Assembly (NCBI GenBank): GCA_000158155.1
Contig: DS999405.1
Span: 1,415,738 to 1,479,737, forward strand
Source of the DNA: a gamma proteobacterium NOR5-3
GTDB lineage: Bacteria > Pseudomonadota > Gammaproteobacteria > Pseudomonadales > Halieaceae
Direction: 5' to 3'
DNA: 64,000 nucleotides
Of the stretch, positions 18,413 to 27,299 are shown one piece after another. Each line of letters opens with the position of its first letter. Within the stretch, counting starts at the first letter, position 1. A program made the position numbers and the translations under genes. Below the pieces are notes generated by a model. The model did no database searches. It was not told the DNA's origin and worked only from the letters and a program-made list of their open reading frames with translations.

Positions 18413-19447
18413 TTATACGACGTTAATCAAAGGCTTATCGGCCAAAAACAGCCGAAGATTCTCACAGAACAACTCTGTGATCAGCCTGTTCTCATTATCT
18501 GTCGTGCTCGCTGAATGCGGGCTGACAATAACGTTAGGCATACCCCAAAACGGACTATCCTTGGGCAACGGCTCGGTTTTAAAAACATCCAGACCCGCCC
18601 CTGAAAGGTGCCCGCGCTGTAATGCGTCCATCAAGGCATCTTCGTCTACCAACGCCCCTCGGCCAATATTGATTAACACCGAGCCTGCGGGCATGAGAGC
18701 AAATTCCCTCTCCCCCATCATGTTTTCTGTTTCATCGGTGTGCGGTGCTATCAAGACCAGATAGTCAGCCACGGGCAATAGCCTGTCCATCGCTTCGGGG
18801 GTATACAGCTCGTCGACGTTGAGCTCTTCCGGCTGAATGTTTGCGATGGATCGCTTAACGCCAATGGTCTTCATCCGGAACTGCTTAGCCAGCCGCGCCA
18901 CTTCCTGACCGACTTTACCCAGGCCGACAATTACCAGTGTTTTGTTGCTTAAGTCGGTACCCGCGTATCGCTCCCAGTGCCGGTTTTTTTGGTCCCGCAG
19001 CACACCCAGAAAGCCTTTATTGAAGATAGTCATCACCATGATGCAAAACTCTGCCAATGGCTGGGCATGAATGCCCGCCGCATTGGTGAACACCGTGTCA
19101 GGCATGCGCTCATCGTATTTATTGTCGCTAATGAACCGCGCGACGCCGGAGCTGGTGGTTTGAAGCCACTTTGCCTTGACCGCAAGCTCGGGCAAATCCT
19201 CAAGATGGGTCTGGTCAAAATCAAAGATAATGTCAGCTTCGGCAAGAAGCGCCCGCCAGGCCGCCTCCTGAGCCGTAGAACGTGTAAAAGACGCACCTTT
19301 GTGATCTGCGTTGTATCGGGGCTTTGCAATGAGCGAAGGCTCGTAGATCACCTCCAGCCGAGCATCTACCTGACGGATCTGCTCGACGTACTCGGGCTCA
19401 AGATAACTGGCAATCAGCACTTTTACGGTCATGGCTCGGTGGTCCAC
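18413..19447 (-). CDS. D-2-hydroxyacid dehydrogenase
   Basis: A 344-residue NAD-dependent enzyme of the 2-hydroxyacid dehydrogenase family. The dinucleotide site VIVGLGKVGQEVARLA is central, the substrate arginine is in INIGRGALVDEDAL, and the catalytic His is in VSPHSAST near the C-terminus. The GTG at 19447 has GGAG six bases upstream; an ATG five codons later (19432) starts exactly where family homology begins and is the alternative. It probably reduces a 2-keto acid to its D-hydroxy acid, or the reverse. The substrate is not readable from the motifs. Confidence 0.82.
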   Translation of the reverse strand: MDHRAMTVKVLIASYLEPEYVEQIRQVDARLEVIYEPSLIAKPRYNADHKGASFTRSTAQEAAWRALLAEADIIFDFDQTHLEDLPELAVKAKWLQTTSSGVARFISDNKYDERMPDTVFTNAAGIHAQPLAEFCIMVMTIFNKGFLGVLRDQKNRHWERYAGTDLSNKTLVIVGLGKVGQEVARLAKQFRMKTIGVKRSIANIQPEELNVDELYTPEAMDRLLPVADYLVLIAPHTDETENMMGEREFALMPAGSVLINIGRGALVDEDALMDALQRGHLSGAGLDVFKTEPLPKDSPFWGMPNVIVSPHSASTTDNENRLITELFCENLRLFLADKPLINVV

Positions 19448-19558
19448 CGGGAACTCCGCCTATTAGGTGTGACGACCATAGCGGGGAACACAGAAGCGCG
19501 CAAAGCGAATTTCAGGCTCTTTCCGGCTCACACTAAATAGCGTACCCTTTCGCCCGCT

Positions 19559-19846
19559 ATGAACTACGACCTCAACAAGTTTCGCACGCTCAAGATGCTG
19601 CCGGCCTTGCTGCTGGCGGTGTTTATCAGTGCGCAAATTGGATTGGTCGGACACCTTCATGCCGATGATCGCCCGGTTACCGACTGCCTGCAGTGCCAGT
19701 TTGATAATGGTCATGCGGCCATCCACAGCAACAACCGCCCGGCGGCCATGGTACCGGCCTCTATTCATGTTCCACAGCAGGTCCCGGCTGCGCCCATCGC
19801 TGCTGTATTCATGCGCAAGGCACGAGGGCCGCCTGCACTTTCCTGA
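19559..19846 (+). CDS. Small exported Cys/His protein upstream of metal receptor
   Basis: A 95-residue protein with a hydrophobic N-terminal helix (LPALLLAVFISAQIGLVGHLH) and a DCLQCQFDNGH motif whose Cys-X2-Cys and His could bind metal. No clear ribosome site precedes the ATG. The gene lies 35 bases before the TonB receptor, and short Cys/His proteins of this kind often precede zinc-type receptors, so a part in metal handling is inferred. It resembles DUF2946-like proteins only loosely. Confidence 0.55.
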   Translation: MNYDLNKFRTLKMLPALLLAVFISAQIGLVGHLHADDRPVTDCLQCQFDNGHAAIHSNNRPAAMVPASIHVPQQVPAAPIAAVFMRKARGPPALS

Positions 19847-19881
19847 AAGAGATAACCCCCTACCATTTTCAGGAGAATGAT

Positions 19882-21999
19882 ATGAAACGCACTCTTATTG
19901 CGGCCCTTGTCGGTGCCGCTAGTCAGGCTATGGCGCAAGTCCCCGAAGAGCGTCTGGAACACGTACTTGTGACCATGCCCATCCACAAAAAAGCAGCGGA
20001 AACCGCCCTTCCGGTGACCGTAGTGTCGGGCGAAGAGCTTCGCCGGCTTGCGGCAAGCACTCTCGGCGAGACCCTGGGCGACAAGCCCGGCATTTCCAAC
20101 TCATCCTTTGGACCGGGAGTCGGCCGGCCCGTCATTCGTGGTCAGGCGGGACCACGCACAATTAATCTTAACAACGGCATTGCGGCGGCCGATGTCTCAA
20201 GCCTCAGTCCGGACCACGCGGTGAGCATCGAAGCGATGCTGGCCGAGTCCATCGAGGTACTGCGAGGCCCGGCAACCATGCTCTATGGCGGCGGCGCCAT
20301 CGGCGGTGTGATCAACACCCGCGACAACCGCATTCCCACGGATCGCATCGACGGCATACAGGGCGCCGTAGAGTACCGCTACGATGATGCTCCCGAAATG
20401 AATACCGGCGTGCTCAAACTGGAAGGCGGCGTAGGTGATTTTGCCTTCCACGCAAGCGGGACCTTTAGGGACTTCGAGGACGTGAGTATTCCGGGGCTGG
20501 CGATCGATGAAGAAGCCGTAGAAATGCAGGAAGAACTCCTGGGCGGCGAGCACGGCGAAGAGCACGGCGAGGAACATGGAGAAGAAGAGTTCGAGAACTC
20601 CGACGGCTTTATCGCCAACACCAATGGTGACTCGGATGTCTTCACTCTGGGAGGAAGCTATCACTTTGGCGAAGAGAACTACGTGGGGTTTGCCTACAAC
20701 AGCTTTGAGACCAACTACGGCATCCCCCCGGGTGCCCATGAGCACGGTCACGAAGAAGAGCATGAGGGTGAAGATCACGAAGGTGAAGAGCACGAGGAGG
20801 AAGAGGAAGAAATCATCCGTATCGACCTCAAACAGGAGCGCTACGACACTCAGTTACATCTACATGATGTGGTTCCCGGTGTGATCGATGCTGTACGGGG
20901 CTTTCTCACCTACACAGACTACGAGCACGTGGAGCTCGAAGGCGCCGAGATAGGCACGCAGTTTAGCCGCGAGACCTACGAAGGCCGCCTGGAACTGGTT
21001 CGCGAAGGCGACAACCATGGCGTACTTGGCCTGCAGTGGAAAGCTGACGAGTTTGAGGCGATAGGCGAAGAAGCTTACGTACCCAGAACCGACTCTTCAG
21101 AATGGGGTGTTTTTTACGTCCAGGACTTTCACACACAGGACTGGCAATTCGAAGTTGGCGGTCGCGCCGATTACGTAGAACGGGACCCGGCGGCAGGATT
21201 TGCGGAAGACTTCACAAGTTTCAGTCTGTCTGGTTCTGGCTTGTACAACATCGATTCAAATTGGAGCCTTGGCGCCTCTTTGTCCCGGGCAGAGCGTGCA
21301 CCATCCACAGAAGAACTGTTTTCAAATTTAAACAACTCCGCAGAAGAATTTGTGACCCATGCGGCAACGGGTATTATCGAAATCGGAGATCCAAACCTCG
21401 ACACAGAAGTGTCGTTAAATGCTGACCTGTCGTTGACCTATATGAGTGAGCGCAGCTTTGCAGAAATCACGTTCTTCTATAACACCTTTAATGACTACAT
21501 ATTTCTGCTCAATACGGGCGCCGAAGTTGACGAGACTCCGGTATATGCCTACGAACAGGATGATGCAGACTTTTATGGTGTGGAAATCGAGTCCAGCTTT
21601 GAGCTCGGCAGTGTTGCCGGCGGCGCTGTATCTCTCGGGGTCTTCGGTGACATGATCACGGGCGAATTTGACTCTGCGGGCGACGTGCCGCGCTTACCCC
21701 CCATGCGCGTCGGCAGCGAACTATCCTGGCGCAGCGACGCTCTGGGCGTGTACCTGAAAGTGCTCAACGCCAGTGATCAGGACAACCCCGGTGATTTTGA
21801 AACCGAAACCGACGGCTACACTCGCTGGGATGCGGGTATCGACTACAACGTGCAGTTCTCTGGTGACACGGAGCTCTTTGCCTTCCTCAAACTGAAGAAC
21901 ATCACGGACGAGGAGATTCGCCTGAGCACATCGTTCCTGCGTAACTTTGCACCGCAGGCTGGACAGAGCGTGGAAGCGGGAGTACGTCTGATGTTCTAG
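19882..21999 (+). CDS. TonB-dependent outer-membrane receptor, His-rich (ZnuD-like)
   Basis: A 705-residue protein with a signal peptide, a plug domain (VTVVSGEELRRLAA, VIRGQAGPRT, SIEVLRGPATMLYGGGAIGG) and a beta-barrel ending in an aromatic-type terminus (GVRLMF). Two extracellular-loop segments are packed with His and Glu: GGEHGEEHGEEHGEEEF near 222-238 and HEHGHEEEHEGEDHEGEEHE near 288-307. Loops like these are the hallmark of ZnuD-type zinc receptors. A clear AGGAGA site precedes the ATG. Zinc is the likely ligand; another divalent metal is possible. Confidence 0.88.
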   Translation: MKRTLIAALVGAASQAMAQVPEERLEHVLVTMPIHKKAAETALPVTVVSGEELRRLAASTLGETLGDKPGISNSSFGPGVGRPVIRGQAGPRTINLNNGIAAADVSSLSPDHAVSIEAMLAESIEVLRGPATMLYGGGAIGGVINTRDNRIPTDRIDGIQGAVEYRYDDAPEMNTGVLKLEGGVGDFAFHASGTFRDFEDVSIPGLAIDEEAVEMQEELLGGEHGEEHGEEHGEEEFENSDGFIANTNGDSDVFTLGGSYHFGEENYVGFAYNSFETNYGIPPGAHEHGHEEEHEGEDHEGEEHEEEEEEIIRIDLKQERYDTQLHLHDVVPGVIDAVRGFLTYTDYEHVELEGAEIGTQFSRETYEGRLELVREGDNHGVLGLQWKADEFEAIGEEAYVPRTDSSEWGVFYVQDFHTQDWQFEVGGRADYVERDPAAGFAEDFTSFSLSGSGLYNIDSNWSLGASLSRAERAPSTEELFSNLNNSAEEFVTHAATGIIEIGDPNLDTEVSLNADLSLTYMSERSFAEITFFYNTFNDYIFLLNTGAEVDETPVYAYEQDDADFYGVEIESSFELGSVAGGAVSLGVFGDMITGEFDSAGDVPRLPPMRVGSELSWRSDALGVYLKVLNASDQDNPGDFETETDGYTRWDAGIDYNVQFSGDTELFAFLKLKNITDEEIRLSTSFLRNFAPQAGQSVEAGVRLMF

Positions 22000-22021
22000 G
22001 GCCGGGTAACTGGCGCTATTT

Positions 22022-22053
22022 AAAAGGCCCCATCTTTTGATGGGGCCTTTTTT
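22022..22053 (+). terminator. Rho-independent terminator after TonB receptor
   Basis: A 13-bp perfect stem with a TTTT loop (22022-22034 pairs with 22039-22051) followed by a run of T. The left side is A-rich, so it can also stop transcription from the right. It probably once served the native tRNA-Arg gene before the island inserted. Confidence 0.85.
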
Positions 22054-22060
22054 GTTTATA

Positions 22061-22079
22061 TGGCGCGCCCGGCACGATT
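22061..22079 (-). repeat. Duplicated 3' end of tRNA-Arg (island left attachment site)
   Basis: These 19 bases are identical to 46200-46218, the CCA end, acceptor strand and part of the T arm of the intact tRNA-Arg. Beyond base 22079 the match to the tRNA stops. This is the usual trace left when an element integrates at a tRNA 3' end. Confidence 0.85.
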
Positions 22080-22145
22080 GGCTCAAACAGCCTTTGGGCT
22101 GTTTTCGGGGCTACGCCCCGCCGTCGCCACGCTCCTGCGCCCAAA
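22071..22145 (+). repeat. Left copy of 75-bp direct repeat with two hairpins
   Basis: Matches 46020-46094 with two mismatches seen by eye. It contains two short stem-loops: AAACAGCC/GGCTGTTT (22085-22104) and CGGGGC/GCCCCG (22106-22120). A second shared block follows at 22201-22230 (right copy 46098-46127). Between the two blocks the left copy has ~54 extra bases holding further small palindromes (GGACA-GGA-TGTCC and GCACA-TGGA-TGTGC), absent from the right copy. Confidence 0.8.
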
Positions 22146-22146
22146 A

Positions 22147-22535
22147 CGTGACGGACAGGATGTCCTACTGCCGCGGAGCACATGGATGTGCGGGAGCGGC
22201 CTCCTATTCGTCGCGTTTTGTCGAACGAGCGACCGCCTGACTCGTAGACGCTTTTGATTGTAACCCATTGATTTTATTGGCCTAAAAACGACGCCAGTTG
22301 TCGTATTTGCAGGACAAAGCACTACTTTGCAGCACTGATGTCGGAAATTTGTCGGAAAAAAAAGCGGTCGTTTGCGCTGGGAGGTTAGGTGCCGGGCGGT
22401 CTGCTGTTTTTGTCGGAAGCGCTAAAGGATGGCTTTCTTCGGAGCATACGCAGTTGGCTGTTTGCGGTGTCTTAGATGGCCTTTTAACGCGCGACCTATG
22501 GACAAACCCATGCGAGGAAGCCAATCAAGAAAAAC
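22147..22535. other. Island left margin, no gene seen
   Basis: Besides the second repeat block at 22201-22230 and small palindromes, this stretch holds only short overlapping frames with no ribosome site. It lies downstream of the coiled-coil trio and may contain its transcript end, though no clear terminator was found. Confidence 0.5.
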
Positions 22536-23180
22536 CTAAGTCCCTTCCATCAGACTAATAAAGTTGCTTTGAGCCTCTGCAGCACTATTTTGGGCTTCCT
22601 TAACAAGCTTCTTAAACTGTTCTGACGTAGTAAGAGAATCCGGACTCAACTCGAACTTCCGATATGCGATAAACGCCTCGACCGATGTCTCACGGATACT
22701 CTTTTGTGCCGCTGTAACTGCGACTAACTGTGTCTTCCATTGCTTGAGTTCTTGATCCTTATTGAGGTCGCGCCCCATCAGCTCTAGCTGCGCAGCTAAT
22801 GCCGCTATCGCCTCCTCATACCGGCGACGTGTAGCAGCCAACTCTTCCTGAGTAAAGAGCACTGAAGGGATGTTCTCTCGAACGAATCGATCTAGCCGCG
22901 GCTTCACCGGCATGACCAGATTGTTGCCTGAAAATGGAACAATGGCGTTTTCACGAGTCTCAACCGAATCTCCTGACTGTTTTGACGCAAGCGTTGCAAT
23001 CAGCCGACGTTTTACGCCTTCAACAGAGCGCTTTTCTTTCTCCACCGCGACCCACCTCTCCTTGACTTCCTCAAGTCTGTGCTTTTTCTCGTCTAAATCT
23101 CCTCGTGCCCCGTACGCGCCACACTGATAGAGACCAGTCGTTAAGGCAATCAAGAACGCAAATCCCCAGAAGTCTTCCAT
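22536..23180 (-). CDS. Membrane-anchored coiled-coil protein A of trio
   Basis: A 214-residue protein. The ATG at 23180 is used because it starts a membrane helix (WGFAFLIALTTGLYQCGAYG), while upstream codons overlap the neighbour. The rest is long, charged helix with coiled-coil character. The C-terminal ~70 residues are related to protein B (shared pattern AFI-YRK-L-P, then an Ala/Gln-rich helix). It starts one base after the stop of B. The family is not recognised; the anchor implies action at the inner membrane. Confidence 0.65.
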   Translation of the reverse strand: MEDFWGFAFLIALTTGLYQCGAYGARGDLDEKKHRLEEVKERWVAVEKEKRSVEGVKRRLIATLASKQSGDSVETRENAIVPFSGNNLVMPVKPRLDRFVRENIPSVLFTQEELAATRRRYEEAIAALAAQLELMGRDLNKDQELKQWKTQLVAVTAAQKSIRETSVEAFIAYRKFELSPDSLTTSEQFKKLVKEAQNSAAEAQSNFISLMEGT

Positions 23181-23181
23181 T

Positions 23182-23784
23182 TCAGCCTGCTTCCGGGGTT
23201 TCTTTAGCAAGCAAATCTTGAAATCGAAGCTGCGACTCTCTCGCGCTTTGTTCCGCTGTGCGCACCATAGCTGCGAAAGCCGCATCTTCACCCACTCTAG
23301 CGGGATTCAGCTGATACTTCCTATACTGGATAAAAGCGTCGTCTCTCTGTGTTAGCAACTCGTTTTTAGCCACGCTCATCTGGGAGATGTAATTTGACCA
23401 GCGTTGTATTTCCTCATCCTCATCAATCACCCGTTTTAATTGACCCAGATCTATGCTCAGGGAATCAACGCTAGCCTTGGCTCGAGATATCGCTTGGTCC
23501 AATTGGTTAAGTGCGAGAACCAATTGAGGCATATTTGACCTCGAAAACTCAACGACCTCTGTGTTGACACTCTCAGCTTTATCAATTTTGGCCCGGAGTG
23601 CCTTGTTTTCGTTATTGACAGTCGTGATTTCGCGGCTAGAGGTCGCTACGTTGCGCGAATACCTCTCTATTTGCTCGTCCAATTCAGTTATGTCTGACGT
23701 GACGCTGGCTGCTCCGCAACTGACGGGCAGAACTGCGTAAACCAGTAAAACTAGTAATCCTAGGACAGCCTTTACCGTTTCCAT
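23182..23784 (-). CDS. Membrane-anchored coiled-coil protein B of trio
   Basis: A 200-residue protein with an N-terminal hydrophobic segment (GLLVLLVYAVLPVSCG) that may be a helix or an imperfect lipoprotein signal (Pro at -3 is unusual). The rest is helical and heptad-like: ITELDEQIERYSRN, then a central DEDEEIQRW block and a C-terminal QYRKYQLNPA helix. The last third aligns with protein A by eye (QRWSNYISQM against KQWKTQLVAV; DAFIQYRKYQL against EAFIAYRKFEL), so A and B are diverged duplicates. It sits five bases from gene C. Confidence 0.65.
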   Translation of the reverse strand: METVKAVLGLLVLLVYAVLPVSCGAASVTSDITELDEQIERYSRNVATSSREITTVNNENKALRAKIDKAESVNTEVVEFSRSNMPQLVLALNQLDQAISRAKASVDSLSIDLGQLKRVIDEDEEIQRWSNYISQMSVAKNELLTQRDDAFIQYRKYQLNPARVGEDAAFAAMVRTAEQSARESQLRFQDLLAKETPEAG

Positions 23785-23789
23785 AGCAT

Positions 23790-24518
23790 TTATTTTTCCG
23801 CAATGATGTCATCAAACAGACGATCAGATTCTAGTTTCCTGTCCGCCGCCAATGCCGCATCTAAAGAAATCGCGTCAGGGGTAGTGATATCGTCGAGCGA
23901 CTCAACCGTGGTGACCAGAGACTCCACACTGGCCAAAAGCCCTTGATAATCGGTAACACTTGCATTTATGTCGATACGCGCTTTTATCGATCCAACTTCC
24001 TCGATACTTGTTCCAACCTGATGCAGATGTTCATCTATTTCAGCAATGCGGCCCTCAATCTCAAGAATGGAGGGCACATACGCCTCAAGTCTTGTATTGG
24101 TCAATCGAATTCGTGCATCGGCCTGCAAAATCAGGCTTTTCAGCTGATCGAGGGTATAGGGTTCGCTAATCTTCCCGCCATCCGCATCGTTCGCGGCCGA
24201 CACCATGCTTCGATATGAGTCTTTCCAGTCTCCAAGCTTACTTTCGGTCTGACTTACGAGCAGCTGATCACTTTTTTGATTTTTTTCCAACGAATTAAGC
24301 TTGGTGCGAAGAGTGAGCTTTTGCGCTTTTAATTTGGATTCAATACTTTGAAGCTCCTTTTCCGACCACACCAAATAATTAGCCGGGTCGTCTATAATCT
24401 TTTGATCGGTCCATGTTGTATTGTCTTCGATAGCAGCATCAACCTGAGTTTTAAATGGATCGGAAATCAGATAAAAAGCAACGAACGCTGCAACAACCAA
24501 ACCAACTAATACTTTCAT
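23790..24518 (-). CDS. Membrane-anchored coiled-coil protein C of trio
   Basis: A 242-residue protein starting at the ATG at 24518 after an AAGGTG site. A membrane helix occupies residues 2-18 (KVLVGLVVAAFVAFYLI). It is followed by acidic helices (KELQSIESKLKAQKLTLRTK) with heptad pattern to the C-terminus. No similarity to A and B beyond architecture was seen. As first gene of the trio it probably carries the promoter in the ~300-bp gap upstream. Unknown function. Confidence 0.65.
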   Translation of the reverse strand: MKVLVGLVVAAFVAFYLISDPFKTQVDAAIEDNTTWTDQKIIDDPANYLVWSEKELQSIESKLKAQKLTLRTKLNSLEKNQKSDQLLVSQTESKLGDWKDSYRSMVSAANDADGGKISEPYTLDQLKSLILQADARIRLTNTRLEAYVPSILEIEGRIAEIDEHLHQVGTSIEEVGSIKARIDINASVTDYQGLLASVESLVTTVESLDDITTPDAISLDAALAADRKLESDRLFDDIIAEK

Positions 24519-24817
24519 ATCACCTTCACCTTTCGACACAAGCACAGATTTACGTGGCGACTTCGTTTTTGGTTCTTTAGACCGTTGGACCGATGCAGCA
24601 CACTCACATTACGTAGAGCGAAAAAACCCGGATCAATACAACCCTTTCCCAGCCCTTTCGCTCTGATAGTTCAAAACCAACAAACAATTTCACAACCAAA
24701 ATAATAAAACCACCGCTTACCTCACAGTTTTGCAACGATCCGAAGCGAACCTCAGGAAGTAGTGCTCGCAACGGAAGTTGCTGGCTATTGGCATGGGAAA
24801 TCATCAGGGCTGGAGAA

Positions 24818-26233
24818 TCAGTCTTTTGCCGCTGCAAAAACGGCGAGAGCGTGCATGGCGGCCATGACATTGACTAGATCTGCGCTGAGCAAGCGGTTTG
24901 CCGGGTACGCTGGAGGACTATTAGGTGGATGTACAGACTTATTACCCATAATACGACAAGTATGCATATAGCTCGCGATCCACGGTGATATCAACTCAGC
25001 TTCGCGGGCCTGCTCGATGGCCCCTATTAACACTCCGGCAGGCTTTAGACCGTTGCTCTGAAGTAGATGCATAACCATATGCTCAACCCAGGACCGTGCA
25101 AAGGCGCACACTAGCTCTACTGTTAATCCCTCACTGGATATCAGAGTGTCCATCAGTGGCTCCGCCGCTGTGCGCAAAGACTTTGGCAACTCTCCAAGCG
25201 ACTCTATCAACTGCAAGCGGAGAGGCTCAGCTACAGGGTTATTTAACACACGCTCTACCGAGCGGCCAAGGACCTGGTCCATCGCGGTAGAAAACGCATC
25301 AATTTCTGATCGATTTAACAAAACTAACTGAAACTCTTTACCGGACTCAGAACTTCGGAGCCACTGCCGACCAGCTTCCACCGCTGCGCCTGCAACCATT
25401 TCCATCTCACTCCCAATGCGATTTCCGCCCAACAGGGAGCACGACACGGTTTGGATATCATTTTCCCATGTCTCTTCTGCTCTCAGGGAACTCACCATCG
25501 CTTTAAACAAAGATTGGCAGTCTTCTTTTGACAGAACCCCTAAGGTTACCGGCACCCCTACCACCAGCACTCGGTCAAATGGCGACTCTGGGTGCAATGC
25601 TGAGCGGACTACCACTTCAAGCCCGTCGCCATGAAAAAGTCTGCGCTCAACAGGACCTAAAGTTATCTGACGCTCCACGGCTCCGAGAGCTTGACCAGCC
25701 CATATGCCTTCGGCCGAAATCTCTGAGGACAGTACCAAAACATCAGCCTTAGCTCGAGTAACCGATCCGTGCATTAACTTGAGATTGCGAAAACGTCCCG
25801 CCCACTCGAATCCGGTTTGATTGACCTCGGTGGGCGCATATCGCACTCGATGACTATATTCGGGCAGCGCCCACTCTGTCTCGCGCACCCACGACAAAGA
25901 TGCGGCAGCGAAGCGATCCGCCTCTACTGCAGTTGGGTAGAGCTCGGAAATCGCTACCTTTCCAAGCGCCCTCCACATCTCAAGTGACCTTGCTAACGAC
26001 GCCGGCTCTACGCTTGCAACCCACTTCGATAACTCTCCAAGCCCCCGGGAAACTGGCAGACGGCTCTCAAGCTCTAAATGTCTATGCTCAATAGCCTGCA
26101 CTAGCGCATCGAAGCATTGCCCAATCAACTCAAAGGGCGGCTCATCAGACCCACTGAGCTCGATAATGGCTTCATCAATTTTCACAAGCAGTCGGTGACT
26201 CTCGATTCCAAACCAAACAACAGCGCGCCGCAA
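24818..26233 (-). CDS. Macro-like plus DUF4145 (HEPN-like) domain protein
   Basis: A 471-residue protein opened by a TTG without a good ribosome site, so the start is uncertain (a GTG 16 codons in is possible). Residues ~1-140 are helical. Residues ~150-335 resemble a macro domain: KLMHGSVTRAKADVLVLSS, then GALGAVERQI-like and VSCSLLGGNRIGSEMEMVA. Residues ~375-445 fit DUF4145, ending in the family-type R-X2-GN-X3-H pattern in CRIMGNKSVHP. Macro domains bind or hydrolyse ADP-ribose derivatives, and HEPN-like domains are frequent in conflict systems. The domain calls are by eye and need a profile search. Confidence 0.6.
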   Translation of the reverse strand: MRRAVVWFGIESHRLLVKIDEAIIELSGSDEPPFELIGQCFDALVQAIEHRHLELESRLPVSRGLGELSKWVASVEPASLARSLEMWRALGKVAISELYPTAVEADRFAAASLSWVRETEWALPEYSHRVRYAPTEVNQTGFEWAGRFRNLKLMHGSVTRAKADVLVLSSEISAEGIWAGQALGAVERQITLGPVERRLFHGDGLEVVVRSALHPESPFDRVLVVGVPVTLGVLSKEDCQSLFKAMVSSLRAEETWENDIQTVSCSLLGGNRIGSEMEMVAGAAVEAGRQWLRSSESGKEFQLVLLNRSEIDAFSTAMDQVLGRSVERVLNNPVAEPLRLQLIESLGELPKSLRTAAEPLMDTLISSEGLTVELVCAFARSWVEHMVMHLLQSNGLKPAGVLIGAIEQAREAELISPWIASYMHTCRIMGNKSVHPPNSPPAYPANRLLSADLVNVMAAMHALAVFAAAKD

Positions 26234-26387
26234 GCAGCCACGCTGATCTCGGAGGTTTGCGCTCGATAAACCACACGGACCAATCGGACAACAGGTGTCT
26301 GGTATTGTACAAAGCGACTCACTCGAATTTTTGGAGAAAAACTAGTTCGGTCACAGCGAAACGCCTCAAAAAAACCACCAATACGCG

Positions 26388-26888
26388 TCACCTAAATACC
26401 TTGCCTAGAAAGCTCCGGAGCAATAGCGCTATGTCAGCGCTATTTTCCTTTAAACGGTGACCACCATCCAAAATATGTAGAGGCGCCTTCGCGGCTGCAG
26501 CAAACCGCACGCACTGACCCACAGGAACGACCTCGTCATGCCATCCATGGACGATCTCTAAAGGAGAACTCGGTATTCCCAATTCAGGGTATCCTTGCAT
26601 GTTATACGCTGGCGCAAGCACAAATACGCCCCGTACATCTCGCTGTGTGGCCACCCATGTAGATATAAAGCCGCCCATACTCGAGCCGATTAAAATTGGC
26701 GAAACCTCGAGAGAATCAACAATCCTTAAGAGCTTCTCTGCCCGCTGAAAAGGATCATCAACACCCCGATAATCGATGGAGTCCACACTCGCACCCATAT
26801 CCCTGGCAACTGTCGCCATGCGCTGAATCTTTGTACCCCAAGGCCCCGACTCTTTCCCGTGGGAAAACAAAACCAGATTTTCGCTCAA
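26388..26888 (-). CDS. Small alpha/beta hydrolase (esterase-like)
   Basis: A 166-residue single-domain hydrolase. It has LFSHGKESGPWG at residues 7-18, the nucleophile elbow GSSMGGF with Ser near 70, the acid in HGWHDEVVP near 115 and the catalytic His in DGGHRLKEN near 142, so the triad is complete. The size and layout are like YqiA/RBBP9-type esterases. An island location is unusual for a housekeeping esterase. The substrate is unknown. Confidence 0.75.
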   Translation of the reverse strand: MSENLVLFSHGKESGPWGTKIQRMATVARDMGASVDSIDYRGVDDPFQRAEKLLRIVDSLEVSPILIGSSMGGFISTWVATQRDVRGVFVLAPAYNMQGYPELGIPSSPLEIVHGWHDEVVPVGQCVRFAAAAKAPLHILDGGHRLKENSADIALLLRSFLGKVFR

Positions 26889-27009
26889 GAAAGACCCCTT
26901 GTGTTACTCAACCGATGACCGATGTAGACACCACCATTGGTTAACTGTATGTGAAAGGATTGACGAGCGATTGCCGCACTCACTTAGGCATCACAAAATC
27001 AGTAGTAGC

Positions 27010-27210
27010 CTAAGCACTGCAAATCCAACGCGCCTTTTTACGGTCGAATTTCGCTAGGCAGGTTCCGAAAGGAGAGTTGAAAACGACGATGACATCCCAC
27101 GTATTCTCAATGACGTCGATTTTGTTCCGGCTTAGCGTTAAACATGGCCCAGCGGCTCTCGTTCCGACTTGTTTGGCTAACGCATCTTTGGCCATCGCAA
27201 TCCAATCCAT
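27010..27210 (-). CDS. Hypothetical 66-aa protein
   Basis: Starts MDWIAMAKDALAKQVGTR and has beta-strand-like segments (VIENTWDVIVVFNSPFG, CLAKFDRKKARW) ending ICSA. An AGAGAGG tract lies upstream but about twelve bases from the ATG. The composition is protein-like, with no low-complexity bias. Family not recognised. Confidence 0.45.
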   Translation of the reverse strand: MDWIAMAKDALAKQVGTRAAGPCLTLSRNKIDVIENTWDVIVVFNSPFGTCLAKFDRKKARWICSA

Positions 27211-27299
27211 AAACTTTCAACACCTCTCTTGACCGCATTCACTACACTATAAAACTTGCATCGCGGGAGCTGCAGCGACACTGCAAACAAAACCGCCTG

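Noticed and set aside
20560-20820. Short repeated GAGCACGGCGAAGA-like units resembling a repeat array
   Set aside because: These are codons of the His/Glu-rich receptor loops, not CRISPR. No array with regular spacers was seen anywhere in the window.
22298-22558. 86-aa plus-strand frame at the island left margin
   Set aside because: No ribosome site, low-information composition, and it overlaps the end of the coiled-coil gene A.
24604-24870. 88-aa minus-strand frame between coiled-coil gene C and the macro-like gene
   Set aside because: It overlaps the end of the macro-like gene and lacks a ribosome site. The gap more likely holds a promoter.
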